A DNA stretch of 64,000 nucleotides from Burkholderiaceae bacterium (GTDB lineage Bacteria; Pseudomonadota; Gammaproteobacteria; Burkholderiales; Burkholderiaceae_C), in assembly GCA_913776825.1 (NCBI GenBank), contig CAJYPV010000015.1, forward strand, positions 157,523-221,522, written 5' to 3'. Below are positions 35,238 to 42,589 of this stretch, one piece after another; position 1 is the stretch's first letter, and every line of letters begins with the position of its first letter. The notes beneath the pieces are model-generated. The model was not told the origin of the DNA. It saw only the letters and a list, made by a program, of their open reading frames with translations, and searched no databases. Made by a program: the position numbers and the translations under genes.

Positions 35238-36230
35238 TCAGTTCTTGCAGGCGTTGTCGGCCATGTAGTCGGCCACCTTGATCTTGCCGGCGATGATGTC
35301 GGCCTTGTAGGCGTCCAGCTTGGTCTTGATCGCGGGTGCGATCAGCTTGGCATTGTTCTGGTCGACGGCATATTCCACGCCGCCTTCCTTCAAACCCAGC
35401 ACGCTGATGCCGGGCTTCCATTCCTTCAGCACGTTGTAGACCGCGACGTCCACGCGCTTGACCATGGAGCTCAGCATCGTGCCGGGCTGCAGGTGGTTCT
35501 GGTTGCTGTCCACACCGATGGCCAGCTTGCCGGCATCCTTGGCGGCCTGGTAGACGCCCACGCCGGTGCCACCAGCGGCGGCGAAGACCACATCCACGCC
35601 CTTGGCGAACTGGGCCTTGGCCAGCTCGCCGCCGCGGGTCGGGTCATTCCAGGCCGATGCGGTGGTGCCGGTCATGTTCTTGAAGACTTCGACCTTCGCA
35701 TTGGCTGCCTTGGCGCCCTGCTCGTAGCCGCATTCGAACTTGCGGATCAGCGGGATGTCCATGCCGCCGACGAAGCCGACCTTGCCGGTCTTGCTGGTGA
35801 GCGCGGCCAGCGCGCCGACCAGGAAGCTGCCTTCCTGTTCCTTGAACAGCACCGACTGCACATTGGGCTGGTTGACCTTCTCGTCGATGATGACGAACTT
35901 GGTCTTGGGGAAGTCCTTGGCGACCTGGTTCAGCGCCGAGGCCTGGGCGAAGCCCACCGAGATGATCGGGCTGGCGCCGCGCTCGGCCATGCGGCGGATC
36001 GCCTGCACGCGCTGGGTCTCGTTGCTGATCTCGAATTCGAGGTACTTGCCGCCGGTGTCCTTCTTCCATTGCTCGACGCCGCGATAGGCGGCCTCGTTGA
36101 AGGATTTGTCGAACTTGCCGCCCATGTCGAAGATCACCGCCGGGGTGGTCTGCGCGGCCGCCGCGCCGGAGACCAGCGCGAACGCCAGAGCGGCCAGCTT
36201 GAACGAGGAAAGCGACATGGAAGGCTTCAT
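35238..36230 (-). CDS. BMP-family nucleoside-binding protein
   Basis: Periplasmic solute-binding protein of 330 residues. Signal peptide 1-25 (SFKLAALAFALVSGAAAAQ) without a lipobox Cys, unlike the lipoprotein BmpA of Gram-positives and spirochaetes. The mature part begins with PAVIFDMGGKFDKSFNEAAY, the BMP (basic membrane protein/Med) signature, and contains ISVGFAQASAL and FVGGMDIPLI. Family members bind purine or other nucleosides, consistent with the cdd, phosphorylase and deoC genes downstream. The ATG at 36230 is used; a second ATG at 36218 is possible. Confidence 0.92.
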   Translation of the reverse strand: MKPSMSLSSFKLAALAFALVSGAAAAQTTPAVIFDMGGKFDKSFNEAAYRGVEQWKKDTGGKYLEFEISNETQRVQAIRRMAERGASPIISVGFAQASALNQVAKDFPKTKFVIIDEKVNQPNVQSVLFKEQEGSFLVGALAALTSKTGKVGFVGGMDIPLIRKFECGYEQGAKAANAKVEVFKNMTGTTASAWNDPTRGGELAKAQFAKGVDVVFAAAGGTGVGVYQAAKDAGKLAIGVDSNQNHLQPGTMLSSMVKRVDVAVYNVLKEWKPGISVLGLKEGGVEYAVDQNNAKLIAPAIKTKLDAYKADIIAGKIKVADYMADNACKN

Positions 36231-36452
36231 TGCGGTCCCAAACTCGGTGAAAAGTTGGCCCCGAAGGGCCGTGTCAGGTGGATGCACCGCATCCGTCAGC
36301 AGATCGGTCAGCAGATCATTCAGCGGATTCGGGCGAACCCCGCATCGACCCGCCCACCAGCATGCACGATTTGCGCCATGTCACCCACCTTCTCCTGCCA
36401 ATGCAGGCCGGGATTCAACTCGACATGGGGCTGGACGCACACCCAGCGGGGC

Positions 36453-36458
36453 ATTCTA
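36453..36458 (-). promoter_or_regulatory. Candidate -10 box of the nucleoside operon
   Basis: Reads TAGAAT on the minus strand, about 220 bp upstream of the binding-protein start, which would give a long leader. No convincing -35 box. Confidence 0.35.
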
Positions 36459-36495
36459 AGAAGGCGCGAGTGTAGATCACTCTCAGGAAAACGCT

Positions 36496-36503
36496 AAACG
36501 TTT
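36496..36503. promoter_or_regulatory. LacI/PurR-like operator core
   Basis: AAACGTTT, embedded in CGCTAAACGTTTGCG, has the central CG and A/T arms of LacI-family operators such as the PurR box, but the outer bases are only partly symmetric. It lies about 40 bp upstream of the candidate -10 of the nucleoside operon. No regulator gene is in the window. Confidence 0.35.
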
Positions 36504-36641
36504 GCGGGCGTGCCGACGCTGGGGTCTGGTCTCTAACTCGTGCCGTCCGCACCGTGGTGCGAGGGCCGTGATCTGTGATGAATCACCGCGCGCAGACCGC
36601 CCATGGCTGCACCGAAGCCGCTGCACGGTGCATCCTGTGAG

Positions 36642-36665
36642 TTGAGAATCAGTTTCATTTAGAAT
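36642..36665 (+). promoter_or_regulatory. Fur-box-like site and -10 of feoAB
   Basis: TTGAGAATCAGTTTCATTTA resembles Fur boxes (GATAATGATAATCATTATC-type, with GAGAAT and TTTCATT halves) and runs into TAGAAT at 36660-36665, 42 bp before the feoA ATG. This implies iron repression of ferrous iron uptake. Confidence 0.6.
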
Positions 36666-36706
36666 TCCAGGCTTTCCTGCTCCAGGCTTGCCACGCACCT
36701 CCTCCC

Positions 36707-36994
36707 ATGAGCGCTGTTCTGCACGTCCCTACCCTCGCCCAGGCCGCCATTGGTCAGGCGCACCGCGTCCAGACGCTGCAAGCGCCGGCGCATGCCCCGG
36801 AATGGAAACAGTGGCTGGAGGAACTCGGCTTCGTCGCCGGCGAGCACGTGGCGGTGCTGGCAAGGGCCCTGCCCGGGCACGATCCGCTGGTGGTGCGCAT
36901 CGGTCAATCGACCTTCGCCCTGCGCCGCGCCGAAGCCGAATGCGTGCAACTGCAACCGATGAATGGCGGCGACGCCGGAGCGGCTCATGCGTGA
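36707..36994 (+). CDS. feoA: Ferrous iron transport protein A
   Basis: 95-residue cytoplasmic SH3-like protein that assists FeoB. It shows the FeoA pattern: a central WKQWLEELGFVAGEHVAVLA helix-strand, then DPLVVRIGQSTFALRRAEAE, equivalent to the conserved 'G..iaLR..eA..I' ending. It is about 15 residues longer than the minimal FeoA because of an N-terminal extension. The feoB start lies inside its last codons (8-bp overlap). A Fur-box-like sequence lies upstream. Confidence 0.92.
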   Translation: MSAVLHVPTLAQAAIGQAHRVQTLQAPAHAPEWKQWLEELGFVAGEHVAVLARALPGHDPLVVRIGQSTFALRRAEAECVQLQPMNGGDAGAAHA

Positions 36995-38852
36995 GGCGGT
37001 CATCCATGTGCATCCTGCGGGTCCGTTGCTGGCGCTGGTCGGCAATCCGAATTGCGGCAAGACCGCACTGTTCAACCGCCTGACCGGCAGCCGCCAGAAG
37101 GTGGCGAACTACGCCGGCGTGACCGTCGAGCGCAAGGAAGGCCGGCTCAAGACCGCCGCCGGCAAGCTGCTGCGCGTGCTGGATCTGCCGGGCACCTATT
37201 CCCTGTATCCGCGCTCGCCCGATGAGCGGGTGACCGTGGACGTGCTGGCCGGCCGCGCGCAGGGCGAGAAGCGACCCGATCTGGTGGTGTGCGTGCTGGA
37301 CGCCACCAACCTGCGCCGCAACCTGCGCCTGTTCCTGGCGGTGCAACGACAGGGCGTGCCCTGCGTCGTCGCGCTGAACATGGTGGACCTGGCGGCGCGA
37401 CGCGGCATCCAGATCGATACCCAACGGCTGAGCGAGCTGCTGGGCGTGCCGGTGGTCAGCACCGTCGCCACCGATGGCGAAGGCCTGGACGACCTGCGCG
37501 CCCTGCTGGACCAGCCCGAACGTTGGCAGTCGCCCGGGCTGACGCTGCCCGAGGGCGAGGACCAAGCGCGCATCCAGCACATCCTCAAGGAACTGGGGCT
37601 GGACGCGCTGCAAGGCGCCTTGCCGAGCGACAAGGTCGATCGGGTGCTGCTGCATCCGGTGGTGGGCCCGATCCTGCTGGCGGTGCTGCTGTTCCTGCTG
37701 TTCCAGGCGGTGTTCGCCTGGGCCGAAGCGCCGATGGGCTGGATCGAAGCGGGGACCGGCTGGCTGGGTGAGCGCGCCGGCGCGCTGCTGCCTGAAGGCC
37801 ATCTGCGCAGCCTGGTGGTGGATGGCCTGATCGCGGGCGTGGGGGGCGTGCTGGTCTTCCTGCCGCAGATCCTGATCCTGTTCTTTTTCATCCTGCTGCT
37901 GGAAGAGTCCGGCTATCTGCCGCGCGCCGCGTTCCTGCTGGACCGGATGATGGGCTCGGTCGGGCTGTCGGGTCGCAGCTTCATTCCGCTGCTGTCGAGC
38001 TTCGCCTGCGCGATCCCCGGCATCATGGCCACGCGCTCGATCGCCAATCCGCGCGATCGTCTGGTCACGATCCTGATCGCGCCGCTGATGACCTGCTCGG
38101 CGCGGCTGCCGGTGTATGCGCTGCTGATCGGCGCCTTCATTCCCAACCGCGAGGTCTGGGGCGGCTTCGAGCTGCAGGGCCTGGTGCTGTTCGTGCTGTA
38201 CCTGGCCGGCATCGTCGCGGCCATGGGCGTGGCCTGGGTGTTGAAGCGCTTCACCCAGAGCGGCCGTCAGGTGCGTCCGCTGATGATGGAGCTGCCCAGC
38301 TATCACTGGCCGCATCCGCGCAATGTGTTCATCGGTCTGCTGCAGCGCGCCGAGATCTTCATCAAGCGGGTGGGCGGCATCATCCTGACGCTGACGCTGC
38401 TGCTGTGGTTGCTGTCCACCTTCCCCGGACCGCCGGAAGGCGCGACCGGTCCGGCCATCGAGTACAGCATCGCGGGCTATCTGGGCCGTGGGCTGGCGGT
38501 GATCTTCGAGCCGATCGGCTTCAACTGGCAGATCAGCCTGTCGCTGGTGCCCGGCATGGCGGCGCGTGAAATCGCGGTGAGCGCGCTGGGCACGGTTTAT
38601 TCGCTGGCCGCCACCGGTGAGGACACCGCGCAAGCCCTGACCCCGCTGATCGCGTCGACCTGGGGCCTGCCGACGGCGTTCTCGCTGCTGGCCTGGTTCG
38701 TGTTCGCACCGCAATGCCTGTCGACCATCGCGGCGGTGAAGCGCGAGACGGGCGGCATCAAGATTCCGGCGCTGATGCTGGGTTATCTGTTCGCGCTGGC
38801 CTATCTCGCCTCCTGGCTGACCTTCCGCATCAGCACCTGGCTGCTGAGCTGA
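36987..38852 (+). CDS. feoB: Ferrous iron transporter B
   Basis: Fe2+ permease with a fused N-terminal G domain. From the ATG at 36987 (GGAG seven bases upstream) the protein has 621 residues. G1 GNPNCGKTALFNRLTG, G3 DLPGTYSL and G4 NMVD lie in the first 120 residues; a helical spacer follows; then two Gate regions with FACAIPGIMATR and TCSARLPVY, whose cysteines are the proposed pore residues, in about eight to ten helices. It is shorter than E. coli FeoB (773) mainly in the C-terminus, as in many betaproteobacteria, and no feoC follows. Confidence 0.95.
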   Translation: MREAVIHVHPAGPLLALVGNPNCGKTALFNRLTGSRQKVANYAGVTVERKEGRLKTAAGKLLRVLDLPGTYSLYPRSPDERVTVDVLAGRAQGEKRPDLVVCVLDATNLRRNLRLFLAVQRQGVPCVVALNMVDLAARRGIQIDTQRLSELLGVPVVSTVATDGEGLDDLRALLDQPERWQSPGLTLPEGEDQARIQHILKELGLDALQGALPSDKVDRVLLHPVVGPILLAVLLFLLFQAVFAWAEAPMGWIEAGTGWLGERAGALLPEGHLRSLVVDGLIAGVGGVLVFLPQILILFFFILLLEESGYLPRAAFLLDRMMGSVGLSGRSFIPLLSSFACAIPGIMATRSIANPRDRLVTILIAPLMTCSARLPVYALLIGAFIPNREVWGGFELQGLVLFVLYLAGIVAAMGVAWVLKRFTQSGRQVRPLMMELPSYHWPHPRNVFIGLLQRAEIFIKRVGGIILTLTLLLWLLSTFPGPPEGATGPAIEYSIAGYLGRGLAVIFEPIGFNWQISLSLVPGMAAREIAVSALGTVYSLAATGEDTAQALTPLIASTWGLPTAFSLLAWFVFAPQCLSTIAAVKRETGGIKIPALMLGYLFALAYLASWLTFRISTWLLS

Positions 38853-38933
38853 TCTGAGCTGAACTGACGAACAGCGCACCGAGGCGGATTCCCCGTCTTG
38901 GCAGCGCCGGGGCGCCCGCTATGCTGGCGCCCC

Positions 38934-40865
38934 ATGACACATCCCGCCCTTCCCTCCTTCTCGACCTCCCGCGCTGGCGCCGATGCTTTCCGGCCGGTAC
39001 TGGGTGCGCTTTCGCTCGCAGTCGCCGCGATGCTGACCTCGGTGGCGCCCGGCGCGCTGGCGGCGGTCGGCACGACGACGGACGCAGCGGCGACCGCCTC
39101 GTCGCCGACCAAGCCTCATCGTGCGGCCGCGCATCCGACGTCAGCGCTGTCGCCTGCGGATGCGCGCTTCCAGCGCCTGGCGCATGACTACATCGAAGCG
39201 CTCTGGCGGCTCGATCCGGAGACGGCGGTGGCCGCGGGCCGTTATGAATTCGCGGGCCAACTGAACACGCCGGACGACGCCCAACGCGCACGGGCGCTGG
39301 CATTCGCGCAGCAATGGCTGAAGCGTTTCGAGGCCGTCGATGGTCAGACCCTGAGCCCGGCCTCGCGCACCGATCTCGGCCAGTTGCTGAATCGACTGCG
39401 CGGCGACGTTTTCGCGCTGACCGAACTGCGGGAGTTCGAGTGGAATCCATCCAACGTCAATGTCGCGGGTCAGCTCGATCTGATTCTGTCGACCGACTAC
39501 GCCCCGCTGCCGAAGCGGCTGCGCGCGCTGTCATCGCGACTCGCCCGGGTGCCCGCCTACTACCGCGCGGGTGCGGCGAGCCTGAAGGTGCCGACGCTGG
39601 AGCACACCCAGCTCGCCATCGATCAGGCGCCGGGTGTGATCAGCGTGATCGATGACATCGCCAAGGCGGCCGGCGAGCCGGCGGCGGGGTTGTCCACGCG
39701 TGAGCGCCGCGAGTTGACCCAGCGTCTGGAGGCGGCGCGCACGGCGGTGAACGACTACCGCAGCGCGCTGACGGCCCGCCTGCCGACGCTTCAGCGCGAG
39801 GGCCAGGCGCGCAGCTTCCGGCTGGGCCAGGCGCTCTACGAGAAGAAGTTCGGCTACGACATCCAGTCGGCGCACACGGCCGCGCAGATGTACGAGAAGG
39901 CGCAGGCCGCTCGCGAGGCCTTGCTGGTGCGCATGGCGCAGATGGCCGATCAGCTCTGGACTCAAACCCAGGGCGATGCGCCCAAGCCGGCGGATCGCTT
40001 CGCCAAGATCGGCGCGGTGATCGACAAGCTGTCGGCCCGGCACGTCAAGCGCGAGGATTTCGTGAGCGAGATTCGGGCGCAGATTCCGCAGCTGGAGCGC
40101 TTCATCGCGACGCATGACCTGCTGACCATGGATGCGAGCAAGCCGCTGATCGTGCGCGAGACGCCGGTCTATCAGCGTGGCGTGGCGGGTGCGGGCATCG
40201 AGGCGCCGGGGCCGTATCGGCCGCAGGATCGCACCTACTACAACGTCACGCCATTGGATGGCCTGACCGATGAGCAGGCCGAGAGCACGCTGCGGGAATA
40301 CAACCACTGGATCCTGCAGGTGCTGAACATCCACGAGGCGGTGCCGGGCCATTACACCCAGCTGGTGCATGCCAACAAGTCGCCGTCGCTGGTCAAGGCG
40401 CTGTTTGGCAATGGCGCGATGGTCGAGGGTTGGGCCGTCTACGGCGAGCGGATGATGCTGGAAGCCGGCTATGGCGACAACGCGCCCGAGATGTGGCTGA
40501 TGTACAGCAAGTGGAATCTGCGCAGCGTCACCAACACCGTGCTCGATTACAGCGTCCATGTGCTGGGCATGACTGAAGCGCAGGCGCTGGACCTGCTCAT
40601 GCGCCAGGCCTTCCAGACTGAACGGGAAGCGCGCGAGAAATGGCGCCGGGTACAGCTGACCTCGGTCCAGCTCACCAGCTATTTCAGCGGCTATTCCGAC
40701 ATCATGGACCTGCGCGAGCAACGCAAGCAGACGTTGGGCGACCGCTTCAAGCTCAAGGACTTCCACGAAGAATTCCTGAGCTACGGCAGCGCGCCGGTGC
40801 CGGTCATTGCCGAATTGATGGCGGAGAAAAAGGCCGAAACCAAACCGCCAAAGGCGACCCCATGA
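38934..40865 (+). CDS. DUF885-family protein, probable metallopeptidase-like, exported
   Basis: 643 residues. A signal peptide of about 43 residues (LSLAVAAMLTSVAPGALAA) precedes a Thr/Ala-rich linker and a long helical domain typical of DUF885. Near residue 465 NIHEAVPGHYTQL gives HExxxGH, the zinc-type motif of this family, followed by the EGWAVYGERMMLEAGY element with a further glutamate. DUF885 proteins are related to M32-like carboxypeptidases, but no substrate is established. The last codons overlap the slyX ATG (ATGA). Confidence 0.88.
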   Translation: MTHPALPSFSTSRAGADAFRPVLGALSLAVAAMLTSVAPGALAAVGTTTDAAATASSPTKPHRAAAHPTSALSPADARFQRLAHDYIEALWRLDPETAVAAGRYEFAGQLNTPDDAQRARALAFAQQWLKRFEAVDGQTLSPASRTDLGQLLNRLRGDVFALTELREFEWNPSNVNVAGQLDLILSTDYAPLPKRLRALSSRLARVPAYYRAGAASLKVPTLEHTQLAIDQAPGVISVIDDIAKAAGEPAAGLSTRERRELTQRLEAARTAVNDYRSALTARLPTLQREGQARSFRLGQALYEKKFGYDIQSAHTAAQMYEKAQAAREALLVRMAQMADQLWTQTQGDAPKPADRFAKIGAVIDKLSARHVKREDFVSEIRAQIPQLERFIATHDLLTMDASKPLIVRETPVYQRGVAGAGIEAPGPYRPQDRTYYNVTPLDGLTDEQAESTLREYNHWILQVLNIHEAVPGHYTQLVHANKSPSLVKALFGNGAMVEGWAVYGERMMLEAGYGDNAPEMWLMYSKWNLRSVTNTVLDYSVHVLGMTEAQALDLLMRQAFQTEREAREKWRRVQLTSVQLTSYFSGYSDIMDLREQRKQTLGDRFKLKDFHEEFLSYGSAPVPVIAELMAEKKAETKPPKATP

Positions 40866-41092
40866 GCGCGAGCGAACCGGATGTGACGGCGCTAGAAGCC
40901 CGCATCACCGAGCTGGAGATCAAGGCCAGCTTCGCCGAGGACCTGGTGGACCACCTCAACGCCCAGGTGGCCCGCCAGCAGGAGCAGATCGACGCGCTGG
41001 TGCGGGAGATCACCCAGCTCCGCCGCCAGGTTCCTGAGGGCCGCTCCGACGGTCCCGGCAGCCTGCGTGACGAGCTTCCGCCTCACTACTGA
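40862..41092 (+). CDS. slyX: SlyX family protein
   Basis: 76 residues forming one long coiled coil (ITELEIKASFAEDLVDHLNA, then QQEQIDALVREITQLRRQV) with an acidic start and a Pro-rich end (ELPPHY). This is the SlyX pattern. Its function is unknown; despite the name it is unrelated to SlyA or SlyD. Translationally coupled to the DUF885 gene by ATGA overlap. Confidence 0.9.
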   Translation: MSASEPDVTALEARITELEIKASFAEDLVDHLNAQVARQQEQIDALVREITQLRRQVPEGRSDGPGSLRDELPPHY

Positions 41093-41145
41093 GCGCGCCG
41101 CGCCGGTCCTCCTTCCCACACATCCCCCCACGAACGACCGCCGCC

Positions 41146-41166
41146 ACCACCACCACCACCACCACC
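41146..41166. repeat. ACC trinucleotide repeat
   Basis: Seven ACC units followed by ACG/ACC variants, 50 bp past the slyX stop. Simple-sequence DNA. Confidence 0.85.
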
Positions 41167-41221
41167 ACGACCACGACGACCACCGCCCCACCGAATCTGC
41201 GCAAACCTGATCCGCTGGGCA

Positions 41222-41343
41222 CGGTGCCTCGAGAGAGCCGCAGCCGGGGTCCGTTTTCGTAAGTCAAGGGGGAATTCAGCGGACGGTAGTCCGCTGAAGG
41301 AGGACATGGAGAAAACGGACCCCGGCTGCGGCTCTCTGCGCTC
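41222..41343. repeat. Nested inverted-repeat element, copy A
   Basis: 122 bp. Outer arms 41232-41258 and 41311-41337 are perfectly complementary over 27 bp (AGAGAGCCGCAGCCGGGGTC onward to CCGTTTTC). Inside lies a second perfect hairpin, TTCAGCGGAC (41275-41284) and GTCCGCTGAA (41289-41298), with loop GGTA. Between the two stems, GAAGGAGGACATGG at 41296-41309 gives an ideal Shine-Dalgarno plus ATG. It carries no transposase. Confidence 0.95.
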
Positions 41344-41472
41344 AGGGTCTGCAGTCCGGGCGACGTCACCGAGCAGCAGCGTGGAGAGGGAGCGCCGGCA
41401 TCAGCACCAGCGCCGATGTCGACCGCGAAGTCGACGTCGACGTTCAGCACACCGAAAACCAGCCGCCGGCCG

Positions 41473-41594
41473 CGGTGCTTCGAGAGAGCCGCAGCCGGGG
41501 TCCGTTTTCGTAAGTCAAGGGGGAATTCAGCGGACGGCAGTCCGCTGAAGGAGGACATGGAGAAAACGGACCCCGGCTGTGGCTCTCTTCGCTC
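41473..41594. repeat. Nested inverted-repeat element, copy B
   Basis: Direct copy of the element at 41222, offset by 251 bp, with four differences in 122 bp: one in the left flank, the inner loop (GGCA instead of GGTA), one in the right arm (41562-41588, making a G-T pair) and one in the right flank. Left arm 41483-41509. That one substitution falls in a loop and one keeps pairing suggests structure is conserved, but the sample is tiny. Confidence 0.95.
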
Positions 41595-41678
41595 GCTCCC
41601 GCGAATGGAAAGCGCGCCAACCGCCGCCAGTGCCGTTCAACGCCGTTCAAGGCTGCCCCGCAGCCCCCCGACAAACGC

Positions 41679-42383
41679 TCACCCCCGCGCCGGACTGTTG
41701 AGCCCCCGCTGCACCGCCTCCCGCGCGAGGAAAGCCGTCAGCACCCGCTGCACGTTCTTGAATTCGGAGAACCCCACCAGATCGCCGGCTTCGTAGAAGC
41801 TCAGGAAGGTGTTGACCCAGGGCCAGAGCGCGATGTCGGCGATGGTGTAGTCATCGCCCATGATCCAGTCGCGACCGCTGAGCCGCTGATCCAGCACGCC
41901 CAGCAGGCGCTTGGATTCGGCGACATAGCGGTCACGCGGCCGCTTGTCCTCGAATTCCTTGCCGGCGAACTTGTGGAAGAAGCCGAGCTGTCCAAACATC
42001 GGCCCGACCCCGCCCATCTGGAACATCAGCCACTGAAGGGTTTCATAGCGCCGCGCCGGATCCGTCGGCAGGAAGCGACCGCCCTTTTCCGCGAGGTAGA
42101 TCAGGATCGCGCCCGACTCGAACAGCGCGAGCGGTTCACCGCCCGGCCCGTTGGGATCGAGGATCGCCGGGATCTTGTTGTTCGGATTGAGCGAGAGGAA
42201 TTCGGGCGAAAACTGGTCGTTGGTCTGGAAGCTCACCAGGTGCGCTTCATACGGCAGGCCCAGCTCTTCCAGCAGGATCGACACCTTCACGCCGTTGGGC
42301 GTGGGCAGGGAATACAGCTGCAGACGATCCGGATGTTGAGCCGGCCATTTCTGGGTGATGGGAAAGCGTGAGAGGTCCGTCAT
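41679..42383 (-). CDS. Glutathione S-transferase, YghU/Ure2p-like
   Basis: 234 residues. An N-terminal thioredoxin-like domain begins after about 20 residues (LQLYSLPTPNGVKVSILLEE) with NPNNKIPAILDP supplying the cis-Pro and ESGAILIYLAEK the glutamyl-binding loop. The helical C-terminal domain has YTIADIALWPWV, the N-capping box. Thr28 and Asn30 (TPNG) occupy the positions used for glutathione or disulfide reduction in YghU/YfcG-type enzymes in place of Ser/Cys. The ATG at 42383 begins the family N-terminus. Confidence 0.9.
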   Translation of the reverse strand: MTDLSRFPITQKWPAQHPDRLQLYSLPTPNGVKVSILLEELGLPYEAHLVSFQTNDQFSPEFLSLNPNNKIPAILDPNGPGGEPLALFESGAILIYLAEKGGRFLPTDPARRYETLQWLMFQMGGVGPMFGQLGFFHKFAGKEFEDKRPRDRYVAESKRLLGVLDQRLSGRDWIMGDDYTIADIALWPWVNTFLSFYEAGDLVGFSEFKNVQRVLTAFLAREAVQRGLNSPARG

Positions 42384-42530
42384 GTGGCAGTCCGGTGACA
42401 GGTCTTGAGGGGTGGGCCTGGTTCGTCGGAACCAGGCCCTTGCACATCGAAGAATGATTGTCGGCGCGGCGCCGGAGACCTTGCTCAAGACAGGTCAAAG
42501 CAGAACGCAAACGCCGCGGCTACTGCTGCC

Positions 42531-42560
42531 GCTCCTGCTCCTGCTCCTGCTCCTGCTCCT
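42531..42560. repeat. Hexanucleotide repeat, five GCTCCT units
   Basis: Five exact tandem GCTCCT copies (30 bp), 30 bp past the stop of the J-domain-like gene. Simple-sequence DNA that may vary in copy number; not inside a supported gene. Confidence 0.9.
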
Positions 42561-42589
42561 TCGACTCGATGAAGTGAGATCGACGACCG

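Larger units (their letters stand above)
36231..36706. other. 476-bp divergent promoter region between the nucleoside locus and feoAB
   Basis: Contains the candidate promoter and operator for the nucleoside genes (36453-36503) and the Fur-box-like site for feoA (36642-36665). No coding frame in it looks real. Confidence 0.65.
41093..41678. other. 586-bp repeat-rich convergent intergenic region
   Basis: Between the convergent slyX and GST genes. It contains a simple ACC repeat (seven copies at 41146-41166, then ACG/ACC), the two 122-bp inverted-repeat elements, and a 129-bp spacer between them with the palindrome GTCGACGTCGAC. Open frames here are artefacts of the repeats. Confidence 0.75.

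Noticed and set aside
41222..41343. Guanidine-II (mini-ykkC) riboswitch
   Set aside because: The inner hairpin has a GGTA/GGCA loop, not the paired ACGR loops of that class, and no transporter gene follows.
41222..41594. Short peptides starting MEKTDPGCGSLRS inside the inverted-repeat elements as real genes
   Set aside because: The ATG has an excellent ribosome site, but the codons after it are the palindromic arm, and the two copies diverge completely once outside the repeat.
41222..41594. Insertion sequence
   Set aside because: There is no transposase frame, and the unit is only 122 bp. I can at most call it a non-autonomous repeat.
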